Below are positions 7,155-19,120 of a stretch of 64,000 bases of DNA, one piece after another; position 1 is the stretch's first letter, and each line of letters starts with the position of its first letter. The notes under the pieces were generated by a model that was given only the letters and a program-made list of their open reading frames with translations, had not been told where the DNA came from and did not search any database. The DNA is from Bryobacteraceae bacterium (GTDB lineage Bacteria > Acidobacteriota > Terriglobia > Bryobacterales > Bryobacteraceae). A program made the translations under genes and the position numbers. The DNA lies in NCBI GenBank assembly GCA_029975915.1, contig JARKOC010000125.1, forward strand, positions 1-64,000. The letters are read 5' to 3'.

Positions 7155-7232
7155 TGGTCGGGCCGCCGGGATTTGAACCCGGGACCTCTTGCACCCCAAG
7201 CAAGCGCGCTAGCCAGGCTGCGCCACGGCCCG
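7155..7232 (-). tRNA. tRNA-Pro (GGG anticodon)
   Basis: Reading the minus strand, the acceptor arms CGGGCCG/CGGCCCG pair fully; a D arm (GCGC/GCGC), an anticodon arm CTTGC-TTGGGGT-GCAAG with anticodon GGG, a T arm CCGGG-TTCAAAT-CCCGG, discriminator A and an encoded CCA follow. Length is 78 nt. It lies 97 bp downstream of the sulfatase gene on the same strand. Its 3' end faces the accessory region at 1-7150, so it may have served as an attachment site. Confidence 0.97.
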
Positions 7233-7329
7233 ATCCATCAACGACGTTTCCATTCTCGCACGTTTGCGGCGGACTTGCCTATCGCGTTGAGAGCAAAGCC
7301 ACGATCCGGCGCGTATTCAAATGGACGGT

Positions 7330-10341
<3,012 letters not shown>

Positions 10342-10524
10342 GAACTAAGGCGCCACTCCAGGTTTCGGATGAGTGTGCTGTGATACTCCGGGTGGTGTGG
10401 CGTTTCCAATGCGATCGGGATACGGACGGCGGGGCGGACTCCTGCCCTCCTCGTATCCCGGATCCTGCGCGTTTCGGGCTAGTATCCGTACTCAGATTCA
10501 TGGGACAACGGTCGAAGAGAACTG

Positions 10525-13494
10525 ATGAAGCCGACCGATCTGCGTGACCAGCTCCGGTATGCCTACGATCCGCAGTTCAGGGGTCTGCACCAGCTCATGG
10601 CGCGCCGCGTACGCACTATCCTCATGGTGTCAAACCCCTATGAGTCGTTCAGCCTCGCGCGGGACTATTCCCTGACCCAGGATATCTACGGGGCATCACA
10701 ACTCCTCCATCTTCAGAATGTGCCGCAGATCGTCACCGCTCTTTCGGGCAAAGAGGGCCTGAGCATCCTTGACAGAGAGCATTTCGATCTTGTGCTCGTC
10801 TCGAGCAACCTGCCCGATGTGGAGACGCCCGAGTTCGGCTGTGGAGTCAAACAAGCCCAGCCTGGTTTGCCCGTGGTTATGGTTGTGTTCGACGGCTCGT
10901 GGTTCGACCAGGCTTATCAGGGCGGCGAACCCGAGGGTATCGACTGGATCTTCGCCTGGCGAGGCAGCGCCAACGTGCTCCTCTCCATCATGAAACTTGT
11001 CGAGGATAGTCAGAACGTCGACCGGGACCTCTCCATCGCTTCCATTGGGACCATCCTCGTGGTCGAGGACTCCGTCGAGCATTACTCCCTCATCCTGCCT
11101 CACCTGTACTCGCTTCTCATGCAACGCACCTTCATGCTCGTGCCTGAGGGCATCAATGAAAGCGATCGTCAGATTAGGACCCGTGTCCGCCCCAAGGTTC
11201 TGCTCGCCAGAACGTTTGGCTGGGCGAGACAGCTCTTCGACAAGTACGAGGCTTCGCTTGTAGGCATCATCTCCGATCTGCATACCTTCCACGACGACCG
11301 CCTTGATCCTGCAACAGGCGCAAGGTTCCTGCGCGACGTCGCCGAACGGGCCCCGGGAGTCCCAATCCTGGTGCACTCCTCCGAGCCAAACGCCGCTGAC
11401 GTCGCCGAGATGGTCGGCGCACGCTGTCTTAGCAAGCGCGGGGCCAATGTACGCGCCGGCATTGAACAATTCGTCCTAGAGGACATCGGCTTCGGCGACT
11501 TCGAGTTCCGCACGCCCGATGGCACGGTCGTTGCCCGGGCGGCGAACCTCTGGGAGATGGAAAAGGCGATCGAGACCGTTCCATTCGATTCACTTGTCTA
11601 CCACGTCGAGCGTCGTGACTTCTCCCAGTGGTTCCGTGCGCGTGGCGAAACCACGCTGGCCTCGGTCCTGCGGCCTATCCTCGTCTCCGATTTCGCCTCG
11701 ATGGGTTCCTTGCGGGATTTTCTGATCAACGCAGTCTCGATCGCCCGGAAAGAGAAATACAGAGGAGCGATCGCCGATTTCCGTCCGCCGGAATTCGACC
11801 CTGAGTATCCCTTCCTCGTGCTGGGCAAGGGCTCCCTCGGCGGGAAGGGCCGTGGTTTAGCATTCGTATTCCGGCAACTCAGCCAATGGTCAACAGACGA
11901 CCGCATCCAGGGCGTCAAGGTGCGCCTGCCGCGCACGCTCGTCATCGGCGCGAACGAATCCGACTCATTCCTTGCTGGCAACAAGATCGATGGCGCCTCG
12001 CTCGGCGCGCTCAGTGACGCCGAGATCTGCCGGCGCTTCACCGCTGGGCAATTCGAACGCGGTCTGCGTGACTGCCTGGAACTGTACGTCCAGCGGGTCA
12101 ATGTCCCGCTGGCCGTCCGTTCCTCGGGTTTGCTCGAGGACTCGCACCGCCAACCCTTGGCCGGTCTCTACTCTACCTACATGCTCCCCAACAACCACCC
12201 CGATCCGGCGGTGAGGTTGCAGCATCTCGCGACGGCGGTAAAACTCGTCTTCGCTTCGGCCCTCCTTTCGCGCCCGCGTAAATACCTGGACTCGATCGGA
12301 CACGATCTAACCGAGGCGCGCATGGCGGTGATCATTCAGGAGGTTGCAGGCCGGCGCTACGGCCGCTACTTCTACCCGGCCATCTCGGGTGTCGCACAAT
12401 CCCACAACTACTATCCTGTCTTCCAAATGAAGCCCGAGGATGGCGTGGCGACAATCGCTCTGGGCCTCGGCAAGCAGGTTGTCGAAGGCGGCGATGCGGT
12501 TCGCTTTTGCCCCCGCTATCCGCAGGTCTTGCCGCAGTTCCGTTCCCCTGCGGAGGTCATGAAAGTCGCGCAGCGGGAGTTCTTCGCCCTCGACCTCGAA
12601 CGGACCGATGTCGACCTCCTTGCCGGCACTGACGCCACTCTTTCCAGGCTGGACCTTTCACATGCCGAGCTCCACGGCACGCTCGAGTTGGCTGGCAGCG
12701 TCGTGGCCATGGACGAAGACCGCATCTACGACAGCCTTTCCCGCCGCGGCAGCCGCGTCGTTACGTTCGCCCGCATTCTCAAGCACAATGCCTTTCCGCT
12801 CTGCGCCATTCTGACCGAGATCTTTCAGGCCTGCCGCCGGGATCTCGGTTTCGCTGTTGAAATCGAGTTTGCCATCGACCTGGATGCTGACCGCTCGCGC
12901 GAACCCGAGTTTCATTTTCTCCAGATGCGCCCGCTCGTCGCCACCCGCGAGCGGTGCGACATACTCCTGGACACAATCCCGCAAGACAAGCTGCTTTGCC
13001 GCTCGCAACGTGTCCTGGGGAACGGATCCATCGAAGGCATCCGCGACATCGTGTACATCGATGCCGCCGAGTTCGATCGCGCTAGAAGTGCTGACGTTGC
13101 CGCTGCGGTCGCGCAAGTCAATGAGAAGTTGGCGCGGGAGCGCCGGCCATACATACTCTTAGGTCCCGGCCGGTGGGGATCGTTCGACCCTTGGATCGGA
13201 ATCCCCGTCGCTTGGCACCAGATTTCCTTCGCGCGTGTCATTATTGAAGTCCCCGCGAAGGATTTGCCGATGGAGCCCTCCCAGGGCACGCACTTCTTCC
13301 ACAACATGACTTCGGCGGGCATCGGCTACTTCTCGCTCAGCGGCTCCGGTGGCGGTGAGTTCGTTCATTGGGACCTGCTCCGGTCGTTGCCGGGCAGGCA
13401 ACTCCCCATTGGCCTGCGGCACGTCCGCCTTCCCCAAGCCTTGACTATCAGGATGGACGGCGAGCGGCAGGAAGGCATCATCGCAATCGCGTAA
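10525..13494 (+). CDS. Receiver-like protein with a PEP-synthase-type nucleotide/pyruvate-binding domain
   Basis: A 989-residue protein. The N-terminal third looks like one or two response-regulator-like modules (LDREHFDLVLVSSNLPDVE around residue 90; TILVVEDSVEHYSLILPHL around 175). The middle to C-terminal part has the ATP-grasp-like PPDK/PEP-synthase N-terminal domain: GKGSLGGKGRGLAFV, LAVRSSGLLEDS..LAGLYSTY and FHFLQMRPL. The phosphohistidine swivel and the PEP-barrel of true PEP synthase are not present; instead there is a unique end with LGPGRWGSFDPW and GTHFFHNMTSAGIGY. I infer a regulatory or atypical phosphotransfer protein. Downstream genes are likely separate, since 287 bp follow. 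Confidence 0.75.
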   Translation: MKPTDLRDQLRYAYDPQFRGLHQLMARRVRTILMVSNPYESFSLARDYSLTQDIYGASQLLHLQNVPQIVTALSGKEGLSILDREHFDLVLVSSNLPDVETPEFGCGVKQAQPGLPVVMVVFDGSWFDQAYQGGEPEGIDWIFAWRGSANVLLSIMKLVEDSQNVDRDLSIASIGTILVVEDSVEHYSLILPHLYSLLMQRTFMLVPEGINESDRQIRTRVRPKVLLARTFGWARQLFDKYEASLVGIISDLHTFHDDRLDPATGARFLRDVAERAPGVPILVHSSEPNAADVAEMVGARCLSKRGANVRAGIEQFVLEDIGFGDFEFRTPDGTVVARAANLWEMEKAIETVPFDSLVYHVERRDFSQWFRARGETTLASVLRPILVSDFASMGSLRDFLINAVSIARKEKYRGAIADFRPPEFDPEYPFLVLGKGSLGGKGRGLAFVFRQLSQWSTDDRIQGVKVRLPRTLVIGANESDSFLAGNKIDGASLGALSDAEICRRFTAGQFERGLRDCLELYVQRVNVPLAVRSSGLLEDSHRQPLAGLYSTYMLPNNHPDPAVRLQHLATAVKLVFASALLSRPRKYLDSIGHDLTEARMAVIIQEVAGRRYGRYFYPAISGVAQSHNYYPVFQMKPEDGVATIALGLGKQVVEGGDAVRFCPRYPQVLPQFRSPAEVMKVAQREFFALDLERTDVDLLAGTDATLSRLDLSHAELHGTLELAGSVVAMDEDRIYDSLSRRGSRVVTFARILKHNAFPLCAILTEIFQACRRDLGFAVEIEFAIDLDADRSREPEFHFLQMRPLVATRERCDILLDTIPQDKLLCRSQRVLGNGSIEGIRDIVYIDAAEFDRARSADVAAAVAQVNEKLARERRPYILLGPGRWGSFDPWIGIPVAWHQISFARVIIEVPAKDLPMEPSQGTHFFHNMTSAGIGYFSLSGSGGGEFVHWDLLRSLPGRQLPIGLRHVRLPQALTIRMDGERQEGIIAIA

Positions 13495-13781
13495 TTACAC
13501 CAGGCTCCTCCGCTCTTTGGCCCTCGGCTTCGCTAGCGGGGCGCATGATCATTGGCGCGGCCAGCCGAGCCGCCGGTTGGCCATCTCCAGAGGACGCCCT
13601 GTGTTGCACGCCACTTGATCGCGCACCCCTCCAATGTGCATGCTGGTTCATTGCCCATGCTGATAGGATGAGTTCGTGATTCTCCGGTTGGGCACGGTCT
13701 TCTAGCACCGATTGGGGAATTCTTGCGTGGGCTGCGGCCAGTTCGAAGTTCCATCGTCCATAAGGTAAGGAATACGCAGGC

Positions 13782-15818
13782 ATGGCGGTTGAACATCCCA
13801 GGCGGCCCGAATCAATGCCTGCGAACTTCCCGATCTTGGGCAATGATCCGGCCACTGGTTCCGGCACGGACCAAGCCCATGCGCCAGCGATCCTCAATTC
13901 CACGCCCCGGCGCCTGCTGGCTTCACTCGTGCTGATCGCTGGGACGGTTCTTCCGCCCTGGCTCGCTGGAATGGCTACCCATCAGCCCCAGACTCGCGAT
14001 ATCCACATCGAGGCATATCGCTATGGATTCAACCCCTCAAGAATCCACGCCAACCGCGGCGACCGGCTCCGGCTGACGTTCTCAACGCGAGACACCGGAC
14101 AGAGTTTCTTCCTCCAGGAGTACGACCTCCATGTCTCGATCACCCCAGGCAACAAACAGGTCCTGGTCCAGCGTCTGTCCCGTCCTCACGATCCCGCCGT
14201 GCTTATGGAATCTGTGGAGATCGTCGCGGGACTGCCTGGATGGCACGGCTGGCTCGGCTCTAAGGCCCATTTCCGCAACCACACCTACAACGGGCCTTTG
14301 CATGGCACTGAGAGAGGAGATCTGATTGTCGCCCCCAACTTCTTGCTCTACGGCGGACTGGGGCTCCTGACAGCCATCCCCCTGGCTTCGCTTATTCGGG
14401 GTCATCGCCGCTCGCCGGGCGGCGAACGGCGCCTGAACTTGTTCCAACGCCTTCCCTGGCTGAAGCGCGCAATGAAGGCCCCGTCGTTTCAATCCAGCTT
14501 GACCGTCCCGATGCTGGGCGTCTTCTGGTTCATCATCCTGGCCGGATTGTTCGGCACGAAGGTCGCAGGACGTAATGCCGGCACGATGATCATCTGGGTC
14601 CTCTGGATGTCGGCCCTGATTATTGTGCTTGTCCCAATCGGCGGCAGGATCTGGTGCACGGTTTGTCCATTGCCTGTTATCGGCGAGTGGTGGCAGCGCG
14701 CCAGGCTCTCCTCGAATCCGGCGCCCGCAGGCGGCCGGGCAGTCCTCCGGTTCTTTAGCGTCCCGTTGATCTGGCCTGAGTGGCTCAGCAACGCCTGGCC
14801 CCGAGTCATCCTCTTCCTGCTTCTCGGAACCTTCAGCACCGCGCTAGTCGCCCTGCCTCCTGCCACGAGTTGGATGCTCGTCGCTCTTGTCCTCATGGCC
14901 ACCCTGGTGTCATTGTTCCCGGAGCAGCGGCTCTTCTGCCGGTATCTGTGTCCGATCAACAGTTACATCAGCCTCTACTCGACGGCTGGCAGAGTCATTG
15001 TGCGCGCCGTCTCGCCTGAGCCCTGCGCGGCATGCACGGAGAAGTTCTGCCTGACGGGGAGCGCAAAAGGGTGGGGATGCCCCTATGGACTCTGCATGGG
15101 GGAGATCAGTCGGAATAATGATTGCGGGGCATGTATGGAGTGCGTCAAAACTTGCGCGTATGACAATGTCGCGGTCTTCTGGCGAAAATCCGGGAGAGAC
15201 ACATCAATAGCCAGCTATGGGGAAGCCTGGCAGTCCATTGTTATGTTCGCCCTCGCCTGCTTGTACTGCTACATTAACCTTGGCGCGTGGGACAACATCC
15301 GGAATTGGATCGACATCGTGGATAACGGGAATTGGGGATCGTTTGGTGTGTACGCTTTGCTCGTGTGGGCCTTCTGCCTCGGCGTTCTGCCGCTAGTATG
15401 GTTCTTGTTGACTAAGGCGGGGATCTCCGCCGGCGGATTGGCTCTGAGTGCCGGCGGCCAGTTCAGAGCCACTGCGGCGGCCCTGATTCCCATCGGGTTG
15501 GCCTGCTGGATCGCCTTTGCTATCGAGTCGTTCCTCTCCATGCTGACGTTCCTGCTCCAAAGTCTTTCGGACCCGTTCAACTGGGGATGGAACCTGCTCG
15601 GCATGGCGGGCAGCGCTTGGCACATTCCTTTTGCGCCTGCCATCCCGTGGCTTCAGGTTGCATGTGTGCTTATTGGCTCCGCCTATTCGATACGGACGCT
15701 GTACGGGTGCTGGCGCCAGGACGCCCTGCCCCAACGCCGATCCTTGCTCTCCACCCTGCCCATGGGCTCGTTCGTTTGGGCGGCTGGGGCGGGAATGATT
15801 TTGTTCTTCGCTGGTTGA
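13782..15818 (+). CDS. Cupredoxin-like/polyferredoxin membrane protein (NapH/NosR-type core)
   Basis: The 678-residue protein has a first hydrophobic segment (about 44-64), an extracytoplasmic cupredoxin-like part (IHIEAYRYGFNPSRIHANRGD..., residues 75-125) and then a multi-pass membrane core with iron-sulfur motifs: WCTVCPLP, RYLCPINSY, CAACTEKFC and CGACMECVKTC. These are arranged as in NapH/NosR/CcoG-like membrane ferredoxins. The start may be ATG 13782 or the ATG at 13815. Fourteen bases later a VCBS protein gene follows, and then a TPR gene overlapping it, so the three are probably one operon. I infer membrane electron transfer, perhaps to a copper or periplasmic protein; the partner enzyme is not in the window. 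Confidence 0.75.
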   Translation: MAVEHPRRPESMPANFPILGNDPATGSGTDQAHAPAILNSTPRRLLASLVLIAGTVLPPWLAGMATHQPQTRDIHIEAYRYGFNPSRIHANRGDRLRLTFSTRDTGQSFFLQEYDLHVSITPGNKQVLVQRLSRPHDPAVLMESVEIVAGLPGWHGWLGSKAHFRNHTYNGPLHGTERGDLIVAPNFLLYGGLGLLTAIPLASLIRGHRRSPGGERRLNLFQRLPWLKRAMKAPSFQSSLTVPMLGVFWFIILAGLFGTKVAGRNAGTMIIWVLWMSALIIVLVPIGGRIWCTVCPLPVIGEWWQRARLSSNPAPAGGRAVLRFFSVPLIWPEWLSNAWPRVILFLLLGTFSTALVALPPATSWMLVALVLMATLVSLFPEQRLFCRYLCPINSYISLYSTAGRVIVRAVSPEPCAACTEKFCLTGSAKGWGCPYGLCMGEISRNNDCGACMECVKTCAYDNVAVFWRKSGRDTSIASYGEAWQSIVMFALACLYCYINLGAWDNIRNWIDIVDNGNWGSFGVYALLVWAFCLGVLPLVWFLLTKAGISAGGLALSAGGQFRATAAALIPIGLACWIAFAIESFLSMLTFLLQSLSDPFNWGWNLLGMAGSAWHIPFAPAIPWLQVACVLIGSAYSIRTLYGCWRQDALPQRRSLLSTLPMGSFVWAAGAGMILFFAG

Positions 15819-15831
15819 GGAGGAATCTGGA

Positions 15832-17292
15832 ATGCCGAAAGGGGTGAACCGGCCCACGTCGCCGGCCCGGAAAAGCTCTCCACTGGTGACAGGGGTCATC
15901 ATCGCCGCCGTTCTGATTGGGGTGCCTCTGGCGGTCCTGCTTTATCAGGCACAGCGTTCGGGCCTCTCCTTCGGGCAACTGCTCGCGCATCTGTTTAAGC
16001 GGGCCCGCGTCGAAAGTGGCGCCGGGAGTGCGTTGAAGGCGGCGAGGGGGGAAAAGATCGAGTTCTTGACTCCTGTCCCGATTGGATTCGCCTCCGCCGA
16101 GCCGCCTCGAATAGGCAGCCTCGAGATTGTCGATCTTGATAAGGACGGTGTGCTGGATGTCCTGGTGGCTGACATGCTCGCCGGCCGCATCGGCTGGATT
16201 CGCCAATCACCTGCGGGCGCGTTCACGGAGCGATGGATCAGCCCCGCGCTGCCTGCCCCAGCACACGTCAGCGCGGCCGACATCGACAAGGACGGCGATC
16301 TGGACGTTCTCGTGGCCTGCATGGGCCTGCTGTTCCCGTCGAACGACAAAATCGGCTCGGTCGTCATCCTGGAAAACGATGGACGGCAGAACTTCACTCC
16401 GCGGACCGTGATCAGCCGTATCGCCAGAGTCACTGACGTTCGTGGCGCTGATTTGAATGGCGATGACCGGATGGATCTGGTGGTCGGCCAGTTCGGCTAT
16501 GACGACGGCGAAACACGCTGGATGGAAAACCTCGGCAACGGACAGTTCCGGTCGCATATTCTCCAAAGCCTCTCCGGAGTGATTCATACGATTCCCGCGG
16601 ATGTGGACAAGGACGGCGACATGGATGTCGTCAGCCTCGTGACACAGGAATGGGAAGAGGTCTACGTATTTGAGAATGACGGACGCGGCAATTTCAAATC
16701 CCACCTGATTTGGGGCAGCACCAACGAAGACTACGGCAGCAGCGGTATCAGGCTGACTGATCTCAATCAGGATGGCGCCTTGGACATCCTGCTGACGAAC
16801 GGGGATGCCTTCGATTACCTTCCACCACGCCCGCGCCCCTGGCACAGCGTCCAGTGGCTTGAAAACCGGGGCGGCTTCAAGTATCAACACCGCTCCATCG
16901 GACAATTCCCGGGGGCCAGCGGCGCTGTCGCGGCCGACCTCGATGGTGATGGAGATCTGGACGTTGCGGCAGTCACCTGTTATAACCTCTGGGAGCGCCC
17001 TGACGCGCAGAGCATCGTCTGGTTTGAAAACGATGGCAAAATGAACTTCACCCAGCGTGACATCAGTGGCACGCCGACCCATCTCATCAGCCTCGAATCC
17101 GCCGACATGAACAAAGATGGCAAGCCTGATCTGGTCTCCGTGCGGATGAATGTCTACCAGCCTTTCACTAAAGACGGGCGAGTCATTCTCTGGCTGAACC
17201 ATTGGGGCCTTTCCCAGCACGCGGCCGGCCGGTCCAACCCTCATCGGGCGTTGCCACTCCTCGGCCGCCTCCTGTCACGAGGCAATCCATGA
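15832..17292 (+). CDS. VCBS/FG-GAP repeat beta-propeller protein, membrane anchored
   Basis: The 486-residue product has one N-terminal membrane segment (about 19-40, LVTGVIIAAVLIGVPLAVLLY) followed by seven calcium-loop repeats of the type DxDKDGDLDVLVA, for example DLDKDGVLDVLVA, DIDKDGDLDVLVA, DLNGDDRMDLVVG, DVDKDGDMDVVS, DLNQDGALDILL, DLDGDGDLDVAAV and DMNKDGKPDLVS. This predicts a seven-bladed integrin-like propeller outside the cytoplasmic membrane. It lies between the polyferredoxin gene and the TPR gene and its TGA overlaps the next ATG. The role in the three-gene set is unknown; binding of a partner protein or glycan is an inference. Confidence 0.8.
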   Translation: MPKGVNRPTSPARKSSPLVTGVIIAAVLIGVPLAVLLYQAQRSGLSFGQLLAHLFKRARVESGAGSALKAARGEKIEFLTPVPIGFASAEPPRIGSLEIVDLDKDGVLDVLVADMLAGRIGWIRQSPAGAFTERWISPALPAPAHVSAADIDKDGDLDVLVACMGLLFPSNDKIGSVVILENDGRQNFTPRTVISRIARVTDVRGADLNGDDRMDLVVGQFGYDDGETRWMENLGNGQFRSHILQSLSGVIHTIPADVDKDGDMDVVSLVTQEWEEVYVFENDGRGNFKSHLIWGSTNEDYGSSGIRLTDLNQDGALDILLTNGDAFDYLPPRPRPWHSVQWLENRGGFKYQHRSIGQFPGASGAVAADLDGDGDLDVAAVTCYNLWERPDAQSIVWFENDGKMNFTQRDISGTPTHLISLESADMNKDGKPDLVSVRMNVYQPFTKDGRVILWLNHWGLSQHAAGRSNPHRALPLLGRLLSRGNP

Positions 17293-18959
17293 AGACGGAA
17301 TCCCTGTCTGGCCGCGCCGGCTATTCAAAAGCTGCCATCGCTGGCATCGCCGCGCTCGCCGCAGGTCTGGGTGTTGCCGCTTGGCTGCTTGCACCTTCTC
17401 TTCTGCCTGTGACCGTTCCGGCGGACTTCCCGGATCTGCCCAACCTGGATTCTCTGAATCCACCCTTGCGCAACGCATTGCGCGAGGCGGATCAGGAAGC
17501 GCGGCAGAAGCCGGCATCGGCCGAAGCAGTCGGCAAGCTCGGCATGGTCTATCATGCGAACCTGATGTTCCAGCAAGCGGCCGCCGCCTACCGGATCGCC
17601 GCCCGGCAAGCCCCCCAGGATTACCGATGGATCTACTGCCAGGCAGTCCTCCAAGAGGAGAGCGGGAACGAGAATGACCAAATAGCGCTGCTTCGTGAGA
17701 CTCTGAGACTAAAACCGGATCATGCGCCAGCTCTGCTCAAGCTGGCTGATTGGTCATTCAAAACCGACCATCTGGACGAGGCGCAGCGCTTGTACGAACT
17801 AGCGGCCAGCGCGCCTGATGGCGCCGCCACGTTGCAGGCTTCTTTCGGACTCGGCCGGGTTGCCGGCCGGCGGCATGAGTGGGCGAAAGTCGTCGAGTCA
17901 ATCACCCCGCTCACCCGTTCCTACCCGCACGCGGCCCCGCTGTACGAACTACTGAGAGAAGCCCATGCCGCGCTGGGGCAGGCGGAGCGGGCCGAGCAGG
18001 CGAGGAACGTGAGTGGTTGGGCGAAATGGAAAGCCATACCGCCTATCGAAGACCCGCTGACCACTCAACTCATCAACCTCTGTTATTCCTCCACGCGTTT
18101 GCTGAAGCAGGCAGGCCTGCTGAGCCGCGTCGGACAGGCCGACCGCGCGATTGAGGTTGGCAGGCGCGCAGTTCAAGCCGACCCCGCCGACCCGGATGTC
18201 AGAAACTTCCTGGCCCGTACGCTGCTGTCGTTCTATGGGAGCACGCCAGAGGCGATCGACGAGGCAATGACGCATCTTGCGGAGTGCCTGAAACTCAGGC
18301 CTAAAGATCCGATACCGCTCGGAGGGTTCGCCGATGAGTTCTTCAAGTCCCCGAAGCCGCCGGCGGCCATCGCTCGCCTCCGCACGCTTCTGCTTTCCCG
18401 TCCTGATATCCCTGGCGTCCATTTCTTTCTGGGTCAGGCGGCCGATGAGTTGGGCGAAACCGGCAATGCCGTCGCCGAATACACGGCCGCGCTCCGGGAG
18501 AATCCAAAGAACTCGGCGGCCCACAACAAGCTCGGCTTGCTTTCGGAAAGAGCCGGCAACCACGAAGAAGCGGTTGCACACTTCCGGCAAGCGATTCAAC
18601 TGAATCCGGCCAACACCGCCGCGCGCTTGAACCTGGCGATTTCCTCGATTCAACAGGGCAACTACAAGCAAGGGCTGAGCGAACTCGATGAACTCCTTCG
18701 AATCGATCCCCACGACGCATCTGCCCGCTTCTGCCTGGGCTTCGCGCTCCTGTCGCTCAAGCGGATTGATGGAGCGGTTACCGAATTCCGCAAGGGATTG
18801 CTCTACAAACCAGACGACGCCGAGGCCCGCTTCGGCCTGGGCTCGGCATTGGCTATGCTTGGCCGGCGTGACGAGGCGCTCGCTGAACTGCGCGAGGCCG
18901 TACGGCTCCGCCCGGATCATTCACAGGCGCGGGGACTCATCTCCCAACTCGAAAAGTAA
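17289..18959 (+). CDS. TPR repeat protein with N-terminal membrane anchor
   Basis: I choose ATG 17289, which overlaps the stop of the VCBS gene (ATGA); the frame is open further upstream but inside that gene. The 556 residues start with a hydrophobic segment (about 17-39) and then consist of tetratricopeptide units throughout, with typical stretches such as NSAAHNKLGLLSERAGNHEE, AVAHFRQAIQLNPANTAARLNL and ARFGLGSALAMLGRRDEALAE. It is expected to sit on the outer face of the cytoplasmic membrane as a scaffold. It completes the unit of polyferredoxin, propeller and TPR proteins. Confidence 0.85.
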   Translation: MKTESLSGRAGYSKAAIAGIAALAAGLGVAAWLLAPSLLPVTVPADFPDLPNLDSLNPPLRNALREADQEARQKPASAEAVGKLGMVYHANLMFQQAAAAYRIAARQAPQDYRWIYCQAVLQEESGNENDQIALLRETLRLKPDHAPALLKLADWSFKTDHLDEAQRLYELAASAPDGAATLQASFGLGRVAGRRHEWAKVVESITPLTRSYPHAAPLYELLREAHAALGQAERAEQARNVSGWAKWKAIPPIEDPLTTQLINLCYSSTRLLKQAGLLSRVGQADRAIEVGRRAVQADPADPDVRNFLARTLLSFYGSTPEAIDEAMTHLAECLKLRPKDPIPLGGFADEFFKSPKPPAAIARLRTLLLSRPDIPGVHFFLGQAADELGETGNAVAEYTAALRENPKNSAAHNKLGLLSERAGNHEEAVAHFRQAIQLNPANTAARLNLAISSIQQGNYKQGLSELDELLRIDPHDASARFCLGFALLSLKRIDGAVTEFRKGLLYKPDDAEARFGLGSALAMLGRRDEALAELREAVRLRPDHSQARGLISQLEK

Positions 18960-19120
18960 CTGGCGTGGAGTCGGAACTGCTCCATGGCGCAGTTTGTTCC
19001 TTCGCCTGCCTGGCTCACTCCCTGTTTCTGGCTTCCCAGGTCATCCGCCCTCCAGAGCCACGTGCGGTCACTCAAAACCGAGGGTTGCGCCGCTAGGAGC
19101 CGGATCCCGGAACCCGCCTC

